Part shown: positions 42,137-51,132 of the stretch, piece by piece
How positions within the stretch are numbered: the stretch's first letter is position 1
How the letters are laid out: every line of letters begins with the position of its first letter
DNA from: Fumia sp045645505
Lineage (GTDB): Bacteria > Bacillota > Clostridia > Oscillospirales > Ruminococcaceae
Direction of reading: 5' to 3'
Length of the DNA: 64,000 bases
Assembly (NCBI GenBank): GCA_045645505.1
Contig: JAZRIW010000005.1
Span: 62,001 to 126,000, forward strand
Made by a program: the position numbers and the translations under genes
The notes under the pieces: model-generated
Told to the model about the DNA's origin: nothing
Seen by the model: only the letters and a program-made list of their open reading frames with translations
Databases searched by the model: none

Positions 42137-43225
42137 TTAAAAATTTAATATTTCAAGCAGAATCATATTTGAAATTAAAAAACCTTCCGGTGTAAAAGAG
42201 AGGGTAGTGTCTTTTAATTTCATCAGATTTCTTTCTATAAACGGAGTAGAGTTTGCGAGGATTTTTTCAGAAATTGAAGTATCTAAAAGAGATAAATCTA
42301 TTCCTTTTGAAAGTCTTAGCTTTAATAAAATTCTTTCTTTTATATCACCGCCTTTACCATCATGTGAAATGGAAAATGATGATGAGGAAATATATTTTTG
42401 GATAGAACGGGAATGGTAAAATCGATTGCCCTCGTAAAAAGAATGCGCTGCGCAGCCAAAACCTAAATATTCTTCACACAGCCAATATTTTAAATTGTGG
42501 CGGCTTTCAAAGCCTTTTTTGCAAAAATTTGAAATTTCATATTGCAGGTATCCCTTTTTTTCAAGAAATTCTACAGTTTTGAGGTAAAAATCTGCAGTTT
42601 TGTCCTCGTCGGCACAAAACTTTTCCATATGATTTTTATAAAAAGCAGTCCCCTCTTCTATTTTTAAAAGATAGCAGGAAAGATGATCGGGATTCAGTGA
42701 AGTCATAAATTCAAGGGTTTTTATTAAACTTTTTTCAGTTTGATAGGGAATTCCGAGCATAATATCAAGGTTTATGTTTTTAAAACCTGCTTTTTTTGCA
42801 GAAGTTACAGCTTGTTTGATTTGCATAGAATTGTGACGTCTGCCTAAAGCAGAAAGTTCTTCGTCAACAGCAGATTGCGCACCGAAAGAAATTCGGTTAA
42901 TACCCAATTTGAAAATTTTTTCAAGATAATCCTCACTAACGCTATCAGGATTGGCTTCCATAGTGATTTCACCATCTAAAGAAAAAACATCCTTTACGGT
43001 CAATAAAATTAAGGAAACTTCATCTTCAGATAAAAGCGATGGAGTGCCACCTCCGATAAAAAGGGTGTCAGCAACTATCCCCTTATCTTTGTAAGTGTTT
43101 ATTTCTTTAATTAAATGCGTTATATATAGTTTTTTTATATTTTCATCAGTGATAGAATAAAAATCACAATAATCGCATTTTGAGCGGCAAAACGGTATGT
43201 GAATATAAATCCCTATAGGTTTCAT
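42137..43225 (-). CDS. hemW: Heme chaperone HemW (radical SAM)
   Basis: 362 aa, formerly called oxygen-independent coproporphyrinogen oxidase-like. The radical SAM cluster motif is in IPFCRSKCDYCDFYS (CxxxCxxC), followed by FIGGGTPSLLS, TMEANPDSV, GINRISFGAQSA and LGIPYQTEKS. The C-terminal HemN-like domain has HNLKYWLCEEYLGFGCAAHSF. HemW binds heme and delivers it to client proteins. It lies downstream of lepA on the same strand, the common lepA-hemW order, but a hairpin lies between them. The start follows GGAGGT. Confidence 0.93.
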   Translation of the reverse strand: MKPIGIYIHIPFCRSKCDYCDFYSITDENIKKLYITHLIKEINTYKDKGIVADTLFIGGGTPSLLSEDEVSLILLTVKDVFSLDGEITMEANPDSVSEDYLEKIFKLGINRISFGAQSAVDEELSALGRRHNSMQIKQAVTSAKKAGFKNINLDIMLGIPYQTEKSLIKTLEFMTSLNPDHLSCYLLKIEEGTAFYKNHMEKFCADEDKTADFYLKTVEFLEKKGYLQYEISNFCKKGFESRHNLKYWLCEEYLGFGCAAHSFYEGNRFYHSRSIQKYISSSSFSISHDGKGGDIKERILLKLRLSKGIDLSLLDTSISEKILANSTPFIERNLMKLKDTTLSFTPEGFLISNMILLEILNF

Positions 43226-43283
43226 TTTACCTCCAATAAAAAGTACAGGTTTTTCTGTCTTTGGACCGTTGATGAATTTTTTT

Positions 43284-43326
43284 AAAGTTAAAGTGGTGCA
43301 GATTTTTTAAAATTCCGCACCACCAT
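43284..43326 (-). terminator. Hairpin between lepA and hemW
   Basis: GTGGTGC (43293-43299) pairs with GCACCAC (43317-43323) around an A/T-rich loop. The minus strand continues into a T-rich tract. It probably attenuates lepA read-through into hemW. Confidence 0.6.
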
Positions 43327-43344
43327 CTTTTGTAAATTCTGATT

Positions 43345-45150
43345 TTAATCTAATTTTAATACTGACATAAAAGCTTCCTGAGGAACTTCTACGCTACCGA
43401 GCTGACGCATACGTTTTTTACCCTCTTTTTGTTTTTCAAGGAGTTTTTTCTTACGGGTAATATCGCCACCGTAACATTTTGCCAAAACGTCTTTACGCAG
43501 TGCTTTAACAGTTTCTCTTGCGATGATTTTTCCACCGATTGCCGCCTGAATAGGTATTTCAAAAAGCTGACGCGGGATGTTTTCTTTTAAGTTTTCGGCA
43601 ATTTTTCTGCCTCTTGAGTAAGCTTTATCCTCGTGGACAATAAAAGAAAGCGCATCGACGATATCACCGTTTAAAAGAATGTCAAGTTTTACAAGTTTTG
43701 ATGGTTTATAACCAATTAATTCATAGTCAAAAGATGCATATCCTTTAGTTCTTGATTTTAGCGCATCAAAAAAGTCATATACAATTTCATTTAAAGGAAG
43801 CTCGTAGTGCATTTCCACACGGGTTTCCTCTATATACGTCATATCCTTAAAAAATCCGCGGCGTTCCTGACAAAGTTCCATAATGCTTCCTACATATTCG
43901 GTGGGAGTCAGAATGTTAGCTTTGACAATAGGTTCTTCCGCTTGTAAAATAAGCGAGGGGTCAGGGTAGTTTGTCGGGTTATCTATATAAACTACCGAAT
44001 TATCACTTTTGGTAATTCTGTAGATAACCGAGGGTGCTGTGGTGACAAGATCCAGATTGAATTCTCTTTCAAGGCGTTCTTGCATAATTTCCATATGAAG
44101 AAGTCCTAAAAATCCACAGCGGAAACCAAATCCTAATGCAATTGAGGTTTCAGGTTCAAAGGAAAGTGCTGCGTCATTCAGCTGAAGCTTTTCGAGTGCA
44201 TCACGTAAATCGGGATATTTTGCTCCGTCTGCAGGATAGATACCGCAGAAAACCATAGGGTTAACCTTTCTGTAACCCGGTAAAGGTTCTTTTGCGGGAT
44301 TTGAGGTGTCGGTTATTGTATCACCGACACTGGTGTCACCAACGCTTTTGATACTTGCGGTGATATATCCTACATCACCTGCTGAAAGTTGGCTGCAGGG
44401 AATGAGATTTTTAGCTCCCATATGTCCTACTTCCACTACATCAAATTCAGCTCCTGATGACATCATACGGATACGGGTTCCCGGTTTTACGGTACCTTCT
44501 TTAATTCTGATATATACAATAACTCCTTTATAACTGTCATAATAAGAGTCAAAAATTAAAGCTTGTAAAGGAGCAGAATCATCACCTTTGGGTGCGGGAA
44601 TATCTGAAACTATTTTTTCTAAAACATCTTCGATTCCAATACCAACTTTAGCAGAAATTTTTGGGGAATCCAGCGCGGGTATGCCGATGACATCTTCGAT
44701 TTCGTGGGCTACTCTTTCGGCGTCAGCAGAGGGAAGATCTATTTTATTAATAACGGGAACGATTTCCAGATCGTGATCTACTGCTAAATAAGTATTAGCG
44801 AGTGTTTGCGCCTCAATACCCTGAGAAGCGTCAACAACCAAAATAGCACCTTCACAAGCAGCAAGAGATCTTGAAACTTCGTAGTTAAAGTCAACATGAC
44901 CGGGAGTATCGATGAGATTAAACGCGTAAACTTTTCCGTCATTTGCAGTATAGTTTAAGTTTACTGCACGAGCTTTAATGGTGATTCCACGCTCTCTTTC
45001 TATATCCATATTATCAAGAAGTTGTTCTTCCATATCTCTGGAGGCAACAGTACAAGTCCTCTCTAAAATCCTGTCGGCAAGAGTGGACTTTCCATGGTCT
45101 ATATGTGCAATAATACAAAAATTACGAATGTTATCTGTGTTGTTTGACAA
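43345..45150 (-). CDS. lepA: Elongation factor 4 (LepA)
   Basis: Ribosome-associated GTPase that back-translocates or aids 30S maturation, 601 aa from TTG 45150. G1 is AHIDHGKSTLADR, G3 is DTPGHVDF and G4 is NKIDLPSADAE. LepA-specific features include GFRCGFLGLLHMEI and the C-terminal CYGGDITRKKKLLEKQKEGKKRM. The TTG is preferred because GAGGTG lies 10 nt upstream and gives MSNNTDNIRNF. The ATG at 45165 overlaps that site and has none of its own. Confidence 0.96.
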   Translation of the reverse strand: MSNNTDNIRNFCIIAHIDHGKSTLADRILERTCTVASRDMEEQLLDNMDIERERGITIKARAVNLNYTANDGKVYAFNLIDTPGHVDFNYEVSRSLAACEGAILVVDASQGIEAQTLANTYLAVDHDLEIVPVINKIDLPSADAERVAHEIEDVIGIPALDSPKISAKVGIGIEDVLEKIVSDIPAPKGDDSAPLQALIFDSYYDSYKGVIVYIRIKEGTVKPGTRIRMMSSGAEFDVVEVGHMGAKNLIPCSQLSAGDVGYITASIKSVGDTSVGDTITDTSNPAKEPLPGYRKVNPMVFCGIYPADGAKYPDLRDALEKLQLNDAALSFEPETSIALGFGFRCGFLGLLHMEIMQERLEREFNLDLVTTAPSVIYRITKSDNSVVYIDNPTNYPDPSLILQAEEPIVKANILTPTEYVGSIMELCQERRGFFKDMTYIEETRVEMHYELPLNEIVYDFFDALKSRTKGYASFDYELIGYKPSKLVKLDILLNGDIVDALSFIVHEDKAYSRGRKIAENLKENIPRQLFEIPIQAAIGGKIIARETVKALRKDVLAKCYGGDITRKKKLLEKQKEGKKRMRQLGSVEVPQEAFMSVLKLD

Positions 45151-45183
45151 AATAACGCACCTCATATAAAAACATTATTATAT

Positions 45184-45213
45184 AGTATATCACACTTCAC
45201 ACAAAAAAGTAAA
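45184..45213 (-). promoter_or_regulatory. Likely promoter of lepA
   Basis: On the minus strand, TTTACT (45213-45208), an 18-bp spacer ending TGA, then TATACT (45189-45184). Confidence 0.5.
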
Positions 45214-45221
45214 GTGAAACC

Positions 45222-45250
45222 TTGATTTTTGCTGTTACTGATGCTATAAT
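45222..45250 (+). promoter_or_regulatory. Promoter of the ECF transporter-coaX pair
   Basis: TTGATT (45222-45227), a 17-bp spacer ending TGC, then TATAAT (45245-45250), an extended -10. It is divergent from the lepA promoter. Confidence 0.7.
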
Positions 45251-45306
45251 GTTATTACAAAAATGCATTGTATCCGTTTTCGGAACAATAGTAGGAGGAA
45301 TTTAAT

Positions 45307-45897
45307 ATGAAAACACAGGGTTACACTGCCGACAAGATTAAAAAAATTGTAGGTATGGCACTATTTACTGCCATAGTTATAGTTTTACAGCTTGTCGGTT
45401 CTTTCATTAAATTTTCAATGTTCTCGGTTTCTTTGGTGCTTTTACCTATAGTGGTGGGTGCTGCTCTTTATGGGACTTTTGCAGGAGCATGGCTTGGATT
45501 TGTTTTTGCTTTAGCTGTCCTTATATCGGGGGATGCCGCAGCTTTTTTAGCGGTTAATCCTTTGGGTACAATAATTACAGTTGTTATAAAAGGTGTATTA
45601 GCGGGATTACTCGCAGGAGTTGTTTTTAACATGTTATCAAAAGTTAATACTACGCTGGCAGTGTTCTCATCGGCATTTATTTGTCCTTTAGTAAATACGG
45701 GCATTTTCTTTTTAGGTTGTTTTGCTTTCTTTATGGATACAGTTGCAGAATGGGCAAGTGCTTTTGGCTTTGGTGATAACGTTGTAGGGTATATGTTTTT
45801 GGGACTTGCAGGTGCAAACTTTGTTTTTGAATTACTATTTAATATGGTATTAAGCCCTGTTATTTTGCGTTTACTTACGATAAGGAGAAAAGTATGA
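45307..45897 (+). CDS. ECF transporter S component, probably for pantothenate
   Basis: 196 aa, about six membrane helices. It starts with an S-component-like N-terminus (KIKKIVGMALFTAIVIVLQLVGSFIKF), followed by LVLLPIVVGAALYGTFAGAWLGFVFALAV and a middle VNPLGTIITVVIKGVLAGLLAG, the usual substrate-binding fold pattern. It overlaps coaX by 4 nt (ATGA), so vitamin B5 uptake is the likely role by context (PanT-like). The energising ECF module is not in the window. The start follows AGGAGG. Confidence 0.85.
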   Translation: MKTQGYTADKIKKIVGMALFTAIVIVLQLVGSFIKFSMFSVSLVLLPIVVGAALYGTFAGAWLGFVFALAVLISGDAAAFLAVNPLGTIITVVIKGVLAGLLAGVVFNMLSKVNTTLAVFSSAFICPLVNTGIFFLGCFAFFMDTVAEWASAFGFGDNVVGYMFLGLAGANFVFELLFNMVLSPVILRLLTIRRKV

Positions 45898-46661
45898 TTT
45901 TAGCATTAGATGTTGGAAACAGTAATATAGTTTTTGGCTGTCTTGATGAAGAAAAAACTTACTTTGTGGGGCGACTTTCAACCGACAGAAGTTGTACTGA
46001 AGATGAATATGCAATTCGTTTTAAAAGCCTTATGGAGTTAAATGGTATTTCCCCGGAAATGATAAAGGGAAGTATAATTTCTTCTGTTGTCCCACCAATA
46101 AATAATATTCTCGTCTTAGCTGTAGAAAAGGTAATTGGAAGAACTCCTTTAGTTGTGGGGCCCGGCCTTAAAACTGGCCTTAACATAAAAATAGATAATC
46201 CTGCACAGCTTGGTAGCGATTTGGTTGTTGATGCGGTGGCGGCGCTTGATTGTTATCCTGTTCCACTTGTTATTATAGATATGGGAACTGCCACTACTCT
46301 TTCGGTTATTGACAAAAATAAATATTATCTTGGTGGTATGATTATTCCGGGGGTTAAAATTTCTCAGGAAGCACTCACAACACGTACTTCTCTATTACAG
46401 GGAATAAGTTTAGAGCCACCTAAAAAGGTGATAGGAAGTAATACTGTAGATTCGATGAAAAGTGGTGTTATATACGGAAATGCCGCAATGCTCGATGGTT
46501 TGATTGACAGGATAGAAGAAGAACTTGGGGAAAAAGCTACTGTTGTCGCAACAGGCGGATTAAGTAAAAGAATAGTCCCCTACTGTAAAAAAGAAATTAT
46601 AGTTGATGACACTTTACTTTTAAAAGGGTTATTATCTATTTATAAAAAGAATACCATTTAA
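45894..46661 (+). CDS. coaX: Type III pantothenate kinase
   Basis: First step of CoA synthesis, 255 aa. ASKHA-fold motifs: ILALDVGNSNIVFG (phosphate 1), LGSDLVVDAVAALDCYP, IIDMGTATTLSVID (phosphate 2) and TVVATGGLSKRI. Type III enzymes are not feedback-inhibited by CoA and need a monovalent cation. It is coupled to the upstream transporter gene. Confidence 0.95.
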   Translation: MILALDVGNSNIVFGCLDEEKTYFVGRLSTDRSCTEDEYAIRFKSLMELNGISPEMIKGSIISSVVPPINNILVLAVEKVIGRTPLVVGPGLKTGLNIKIDNPAQLGSDLVVDAVAALDCYPVPLVIIDMGTATTLSVIDKNKYYLGGMIIPGVKISQEALTTRTSLLQGISLEPPKKVIGSNTVDSMKSGVIYGNAAMLDGLIDRIEEELGEKATVVATGGLSKRIVPYCKKEIIVDDTLLLKGLLSIYKKNTI

Positions 46662-46672
46662 AAAATAAATTT

Positions 46673-46720
46673 AAAATGCACAATTTACCTCTGAATAAGG
46701 GGTAAATTGTGCATTTTTTT
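46673..46720 (+). terminator. Terminator after coaX
   Basis: The 17-bp stem AAAATGCACAATTTACC (46673-46689) / GGTAAATTGTGCATTTT (46701-46717), then Ts. Confidence 0.88.
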
Positions 46721-46787
46721 TAATTTCAAACTTTTAATTTTTCTTAACATATAATGTAATGCATTCTAAAAGAAAGAGGTGTTAATT

Positions 46788-46976
46788 TTGGAAAATTCAG
46801 GAAAACCTGATTTTGGAAAAATGTGTTTAGATGAACTTCCCCTTGCTATGTCATATGTTCCTATGCAAAGATGGGAAGATTTATATGAACTTAGTATGGC
46901 CTTGGAAAGAGGAACTTTATTTGCAAAACTTGATTTGCCATTTATAGGTAAGGAGGCTGTGAAAAATGGAAGGTAG
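46788..46976 (+). CDS. cotJA: Spore coat protein CotJA
   Basis: 62 aa from TTG 46788, which follows AGAGGTG; the GTG at 46779 is part of that site. The sequence LPLAMSYVPMQRWEDLYELSMALERGTLFAKLDLPF is a textbook CotJA pattern. It overlaps cotJB by 11 nt. It is a spore inner coat component made in the mother cell, usually under sigma-E. A CATATAAT at 46748-46755 resembles a sigma-E -10, but no clear -35 was found. Confidence 0.92.
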   Translation: MENSGKPDFGKMCLDELPLAMSYVPMQRWEDLYELSMALERGTLFAKLDLPFIGKEAVKNGR

Positions 46977-47217
46977 TGGTCATGATTTATTAAAGGAGCT
47001 TCAGATTGTAAAGTTTGCAATGATTGAAGCAAATTTATTTTTAGATACCCATCCTGACGACCAGGAGGCAATTGAATTTTTCAAAAAATGTGAAGAAAGA
47101 TTCAAAGAACTCAAGGCCGAATGGAAAAAAAGGTATGGAAAAGTGCAGAATAACGAAAATGGACAGATGCGTTGGGCTTGGGTTGATAATCCATGGCCTT
47201 GGGAAAAGGGGGTTTAA
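46966..47217 (+). CDS. cotJB: Spore coat protein CotJB
   Basis: 83 aa. It contains LLKELQIVKFAMIEANLFLDTHPDDQEAIEFF and the C-terminal WAWVDNPWPWEKGV, both typical of CotJB. The ribosome site AAGGAGG lies in the cotJA coding sequence. It is the middle gene of cotJABC and is needed with CotJA to place CotJC in the coat. Confidence 0.93.
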   Translation: MEGSGHDLLKELQIVKFAMIEANLFLDTHPDDQEAIEFFKKCEERFKELKAEWKKRYGKVQNNENGQMRWAWVDNPWPWEKGV

Positions 47218-47220
47218 CGT

Positions 47221-47817
47221 ATGTGGAAATATGATAAGCATTTGATTCATCCTGTAAAAATAAAACGCCCTAACGCAAAGGCCGCCGCAGTTATAATGTC
47301 ACAGCTTGGTGGACCACATGGCGAATTAGGTGCGGCTACCAGATATCTTTCTCAGCGTTATAGTTGTCCTTATGGTGAAATTACGGGAATTTTAACAGAT
47401 ATTGGAACCGAGGAACTTGCACACGTTGAAATGATCTCTGCTATTTTATATCAGCTCACAAAAGATTTGACAATAGATGAGATTAAAGCTCAGGGCTTTG
47501 ACAAATATTTTGTTGATCACACAGCGGGTATCTGGCCACAAGCGGCATCAGGTATGGCATTCAGTACGGAAACACTTGCTTCTACAGGTGATTTGTTCGC
47601 AGATTTGCATGAGGATTTAGCAGCAGAGCAAAAAGCAAGACTCAGTTATGATAATATTTTGAGACTTGTTGATGATCCCGATGTAAAGGATGCGATCAGA
47701 TTTTTGCGTGAAAGAGAAATCGTTCACTTCCAACGTTTTGGTGAAGCTGTGAGAATAGGTCAGGATAAGGTTAATTCTAAAAATTTCTATGCTTTTAACC
47801 CCGAATTTGACAGATAG
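47221..47817 (+). CDS. cotJC: Manganese-catalase-like spore coat protein CotJC
   Basis: 198 aa ferritin-like di-manganese protein. It begins MWKYDKHLIHPVKIKRPN and carries GGPHGELGAATRYLSQRY, TDIGTEELAHVEMI (Glu/His metal ligands) and REREIVHFQRFGEA (second ligand set). Mn-catalases with this core break down H2O2, so the coat may be protected from oxidative damage. It closes the cotJABC operon and is followed by a terminator. Confidence 0.95.
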   Translation: MWKYDKHLIHPVKIKRPNAKAAAVIMSQLGGPHGELGAATRYLSQRYSCPYGEITGILTDIGTEELAHVEMISAILYQLTKDLTIDEIKAQGFDKYFVDHTAGIWPQAASGMAFSTETLASTGDLFADLHEDLAAEQKARLSYDNILRLVDDPDVKDAIRFLREREIVHFQRFGEAVRIGQDKVNSKNFYAFNPEFDR

Positions 47818-47818
47818 C

Positions 47819-47851
47819 AAAAGAACTTCCCTCTCGGGAAGTTCTTTTATA
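47819..47851. terminator. Bidirectional terminator
   Basis: The 13-bp perfect stem AAAAGAACTTCCC (47819-47831) / GGGAAGTTCTTTT (47836-47848), between convergent cotJC and ychF. Confidence 0.88.
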
Positions 47852-47860
47852 TTCTTCTTT

Positions 47861-48955
47861 TTACACATTAAATCTAAATAATACAATATCTCCGTCTTTC
47901 ATAACATATTCTTTACCTTCAAGACGGACAAGCCCTTTTTCTTTTGCTGCAGCCATTGTGCCACATTCCATTAAGTCATCAAAAGCGATAACTTCTGCTC
48001 TTATAAATCCACGTTCAAAATCGGTGTGAATTTTACCTGCTGCCTGTGGAGCTTTTGTACCTTTTGTAATTGTCCATGCTCGTACTTCCGGTTCACCTGC
48101 CGTGAGGAATGAAATAAGTCCGAGTAAAGAATATCCTTCCTTGATTATACGGGTAAGGCCGCTTTCTTTTAAGTTTAAATCTGCTAAAAATTCCTTTTTC
48201 TCTTCATCTGTCATATCGGAGATTTCCTCTTCGATTTTAGCACAGATAGGTAAAACTGCAGAATGTTCTTCTTCCGCAATAGCAAAAACTTCTTTATACT
48301 GGGTATTATTTTCGTATCCGTTTATAAAATCGTTTTCACACATATTTGCAGCATAAATAATAGGTTTATTTGAAAGTAATGGAGAAGAAGCGATAATTTC
48401 CCTTTCGTCATCGGTAAAATCAAAGCTTCTTGCGGATTTACCATCTTCAAGATGTGCCATAAGACGCTCCAAAAATTGAAGTTCAGCTGCATATTTTTTA
48501 TCTGCACGAACTAATTTCTGAGTTTTTGCGATTCTTCTTTCGAGAATTTCGATATCAGAAAAGATAAGCTCCAAGTTGATTGTTTCAATATCTCTTGCAG
48601 CACCGATAGCACCATCAACATGGACAACGTCGATATCTTCAAAACAACGGACTACATGCACAATAGCATCAACCTCACGGATATCAGCGAGGAATTTATT
48701 TCCAAGTCCTTCACCTTTTGATGCACCTTTTACAAGACCTGCGATGTCAACAAATTCAAGCACCGCGGGGGTGAATTTTTTAGGATTATACATTTTTGCT
48801 AATTCGTCAAGTCTTTCATCGGGTACAGATACAACGCCGACATTTGGTTCAATGGTGCAGAATGGATAGTTTGCAGATTCAGCTCCTGCGTTTGTAAGAG
48901 CATTGAAAAGTGTACTTTTTCCGACGTTCGGAAGACCTACCATACCTAATTTCAT
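47861..48955 (-). CDS. ychF: Obg-like ATPase YchF
   Basis: 364 aa TRAFAC P-loop protein that prefers ATP. G1 is VGLPNVGKSTLFNALTNAG, with NYPFCTIEPNVGVV, DIAGLVKGASKGEGLGNKFL and a non-standard G4 region (YAANMCEN). The C-terminal TGS domain has AWTITKGTKAPQAAGKIHTDFERGFIRAEV. It is linked to ribosome function and stress responses. The start follows GGAGG. It is 22 bp downstream of argS. Confidence 0.96.
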   Translation of the reverse strand: MKLGMVGLPNVGKSTLFNALTNAGAESANYPFCTIEPNVGVVSVPDERLDELAKMYNPKKFTPAVLEFVDIAGLVKGASKGEGLGNKFLADIREVDAIVHVVRCFEDIDVVHVDGAIGAARDIETINLELIFSDIEILERRIAKTQKLVRADKKYAAELQFLERLMAHLEDGKSARSFDFTDDEREIIASSPLLSNKPIIYAANMCENDFINGYENNTQYKEVFAIAEEEHSAVLPICAKIEEEISDMTDEEKKEFLADLNLKESGLTRIIKEGYSLLGLISFLTAGEPEVRAWTITKGTKAPQAAGKIHTDFERGFIRAEVIAFDDLMECGTMAAAKEKGLVRLEGKEYVMKDGDIVLFRFNV

Positions 48956-48977
48956 ATTTTGCCTCCATTAATTCACC

Positions 48978-50666
48978 TTACATAGTTTCAGGTGCTTCAA
49001 TTTTTAAGATAGTCAATGTGTTTTTAAGGGCGATTTTTACTGCAAGACAAAGTGCAAGACGGGCTTGCATAAGTTTTTCGTCTTCTCCTAAAACCTTGCA
49101 GGCATTATAAAATTTATGGAAAAGTGTAGCTAAATCCAAAGCATATCGTGTCATTTTTGCGGGATCATAAGCTTTGGCAGATTCGATAATTTCGTTTGGA
49201 AGTTTAGCTAAGTGTCTGATAAGTTCAATTTCTTCAGGAGTTGAGAGAAGGTCTAATTCATCAAGCGATACTTCACGAGGATTGATACCTTCATTTTTTA
49301 ATTTTGTTACAATTGAGCAAATTCTTGCATGGGCATATTGCACATAGTAAACAGGATTCTGGCTTGATTGTTCAACTGCTAAATCCAAATCAAAGTCAAA
49401 TTGAGAGTTCGGTTCTCTTAAATTAAAGTAAAAACGAGCAGCATCAACGGGAATTTCTTCCAAAAGTGTTACTAAGGTAATAGCTTTTCCTGAACGCTTA
49501 CTTGCTTTGATAATTTGTCCGTCGCGAACCAAATTAACCATTTGCATTAAAACGACATCCAAACGTCCAGGGTCAATTCCGATAGCTTCTAATGAAGCTT
49601 TCATACGGGAAACATACCCGTGATGGTCAGCACCTAAAACGTTTATTGCTTTATCGTATTTTCTTGTAATGAGTTTATCGTAATGATATGCTATATCGGG
49701 TACAATGTAGGTTGGGAAACCATTAGAACGCACCAAAACGAAATCTTTATCACAACCAAACTCGGTTGCTTTAAAATAAGTGGCACCATCTGCTTCGTAG
49801 GTGTGCCCTTTCTCTTTTAAAAGATTTATAATTTTCTCAACACTTCCATCGTTGTGCAAGGAGGATTCTTTAAACCAACGGTCATAGTGAATGCGATATT
49901 TTGCTAAATCGGTTTCAAGATTTTCAATATTTATCGGTAATGCAAATGAAACCAAAGCTTTTCTGCGTTCTTCTTCAGAGGCAGACATATACTTGTCACC
50001 ATGAATTTTTGCAAAATTCTTTGCGTGTTCAATTATGTCGTCACCGTGATAAGAGTCTTCAGGCATTTCAACTCCTTCTTTATAGAGCTGTTGATATCTT
50101 AAATCAAGAGAAAGCCCGAATTTATTGATCTGATTTCCTGCGTCATTTATATAAAATTCGCGGTGTGCTTCATGGCCTGACCAATCTAAAACTGCGGCAA
50201 TTCCGTCACCTAAGGCACCACCTCTTGCGTTGCCTATGTGCATAGGTCCTGTGGGGTTTGCAGAAACGAATTCAACTAACATTTTTTTGCCTTTTCCGTA
50301 GTCGGTTCTGCCGTAATCATCTTTTGCGTCTAAAGCACCTTTTACCGAATTTGAAAACCATCTTCGTCCTAATGTGAAATTGATAAAGCCTGCACCTGCA
50401 ACTTCAACTTTTTCAAAATTAGTGTTTTCAAGTGCCATTTTTGATGTAAGTGCTTCAGCAATTTGTCTTGGGGCTTTGCGGAAGACTTTGGCAGATACCA
50501 TCGCAATATTGGTTGCAAAATCTCCATGGGAGATGTCAGCAGGGATTTCAACGGTGAAATCTGCAATTGTTTCATCGGGAAGAAGTCCTGCTGAAACACA
50601 TTGTTTTAATGCCGATAAAATAATTTCGCGGCATTCATTTTTTGCATCTAAAATAGGATTTGCCAT
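48978..50666 (-). CDS. argS: Arginyl-tRNA synthetase
   Basis: Class I synthetase, 562 aa from ATG 50666; the ATG at 50675 is too close to AAAGGA. The N-terminal Add1 domain is followed by VSANPTGPMHIGNARGGALGD (HIGH-like HIGN) and the second signature KASKRSGKAITL, in place of KMSKR. The C-terminal DALR anticodon-binding domain holds QYAHARICSIV. The Met-to-Ala change in KMSKS is tolerated in this family. DUF1934 upstream gives the ywiB-argS order seen in Bacillus. Confidence 0.95.
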   Translation of the reverse strand: MANPILDAKNECREIILSALKQCVSAGLLPDETIADFTVEIPADISHGDFATNIAMVSAKVFRKAPRQIAEALTSKMALENTNFEKVEVAGAGFINFTLGRRWFSNSVKGALDAKDDYGRTDYGKGKKMLVEFVSANPTGPMHIGNARGGALGDGIAAVLDWSGHEAHREFYINDAGNQINKFGLSLDLRYQQLYKEGVEMPEDSYHGDDIIEHAKNFAKIHGDKYMSASEEERRKALVSFALPINIENLETDLAKYRIHYDRWFKESSLHNDGSVEKIINLLKEKGHTYEADGATYFKATEFGCDKDFVLVRSNGFPTYIVPDIAYHYDKLITRKYDKAINVLGADHHGYVSRMKASLEAIGIDPGRLDVVLMQMVNLVRDGQIIKASKRSGKAITLVTLLEEIPVDAARFYFNLREPNSQFDFDLDLAVEQSSQNPVYYVQYAHARICSIVTKLKNEGINPREVSLDELDLLSTPEEIELIRHLAKLPNEIIESAKAYDPAKMTRYALDLATLFHKFYNACKVLGEDEKLMQARLALCLAVKIALKNTLTILKIEAPETM

Positions 50667-50689
50667 AATTTTCATTCCTTTGTTTTTTA

Positions 50690-51121
50690 TTAGTTATTGG
50701 TTATTTCAGAAGCATCTATGTAAAGCTCATTTTCACTCATAAGCACAGAGTTCATATCCAATGAATAAGACATATGAAGACTCGCACTGTTGTCAGTGAT
50801 ATTACATTCTAAATTTTCTGCAAAAACTCCTATTTCCATAGGAGTACCATAAACAGTGTAGCTTCCGACGTTTCTGATGCCGGGTTGAAGGATAAGGTGG
50901 GAGTTAGTATTTCCACTTCGTGTTACTGTAACTCTACCTTCGTTTTCTATTTTTAAAGTAGTTGTGCACCCTTCAAAACCGGTGGTTACACTTTCTTTAT
51001 ATGTTAAATACGTATGGTTATTTTTTTTATACATTTTACCCTTTGTAAAAAGTTCTTCGGTGGTATTGTTGTCGTCAACGGTATAAATACCCTTGATTTT
51101 AATCATAACATCTTTTGACAT
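50690..51121 (-). CDS. DUF1934 (YwiB-like) lipocalin-fold protein
   Basis: 143 aa. It contains MIKIKGIYTVDDNNTTEELFTKGKMYKKNNHTYLTYKES, GFEGCTTTLKIENEGRVTVTRSG and a C-terminal LHMSYSLDMN, a beta-barrel pattern typical of DUF1934. It sits directly upstream of argS, as ywiB does in Bacillus. Function unknown. The start follows AAAGGA just after the ddl-like stop, so it is coupled to that gene. Confidence 0.85.
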   Translation of the reverse strand: MSKDVMIKIKGIYTVDDNNTTEELFTKGKMYKKNNHTYLTYKESVTTGFEGCTTTLKIENEGRVTVTRSGNTNSHLILQPGIRNVGSYTVYGTPMEIGVFAENLECNITDNSASLHMSYSLDMNSVLMSENELYIDASEITNN

Positions 51122-51132
51122 AATATTTTCCT

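Noticed and set aside
46748..46755. Sigma-E promoter of cotJABC (CATATAAT)
   Set aside because: The -10 is close to CATACAAT but no -35 was found at 13-15 bp, so it is not listed as a feature.
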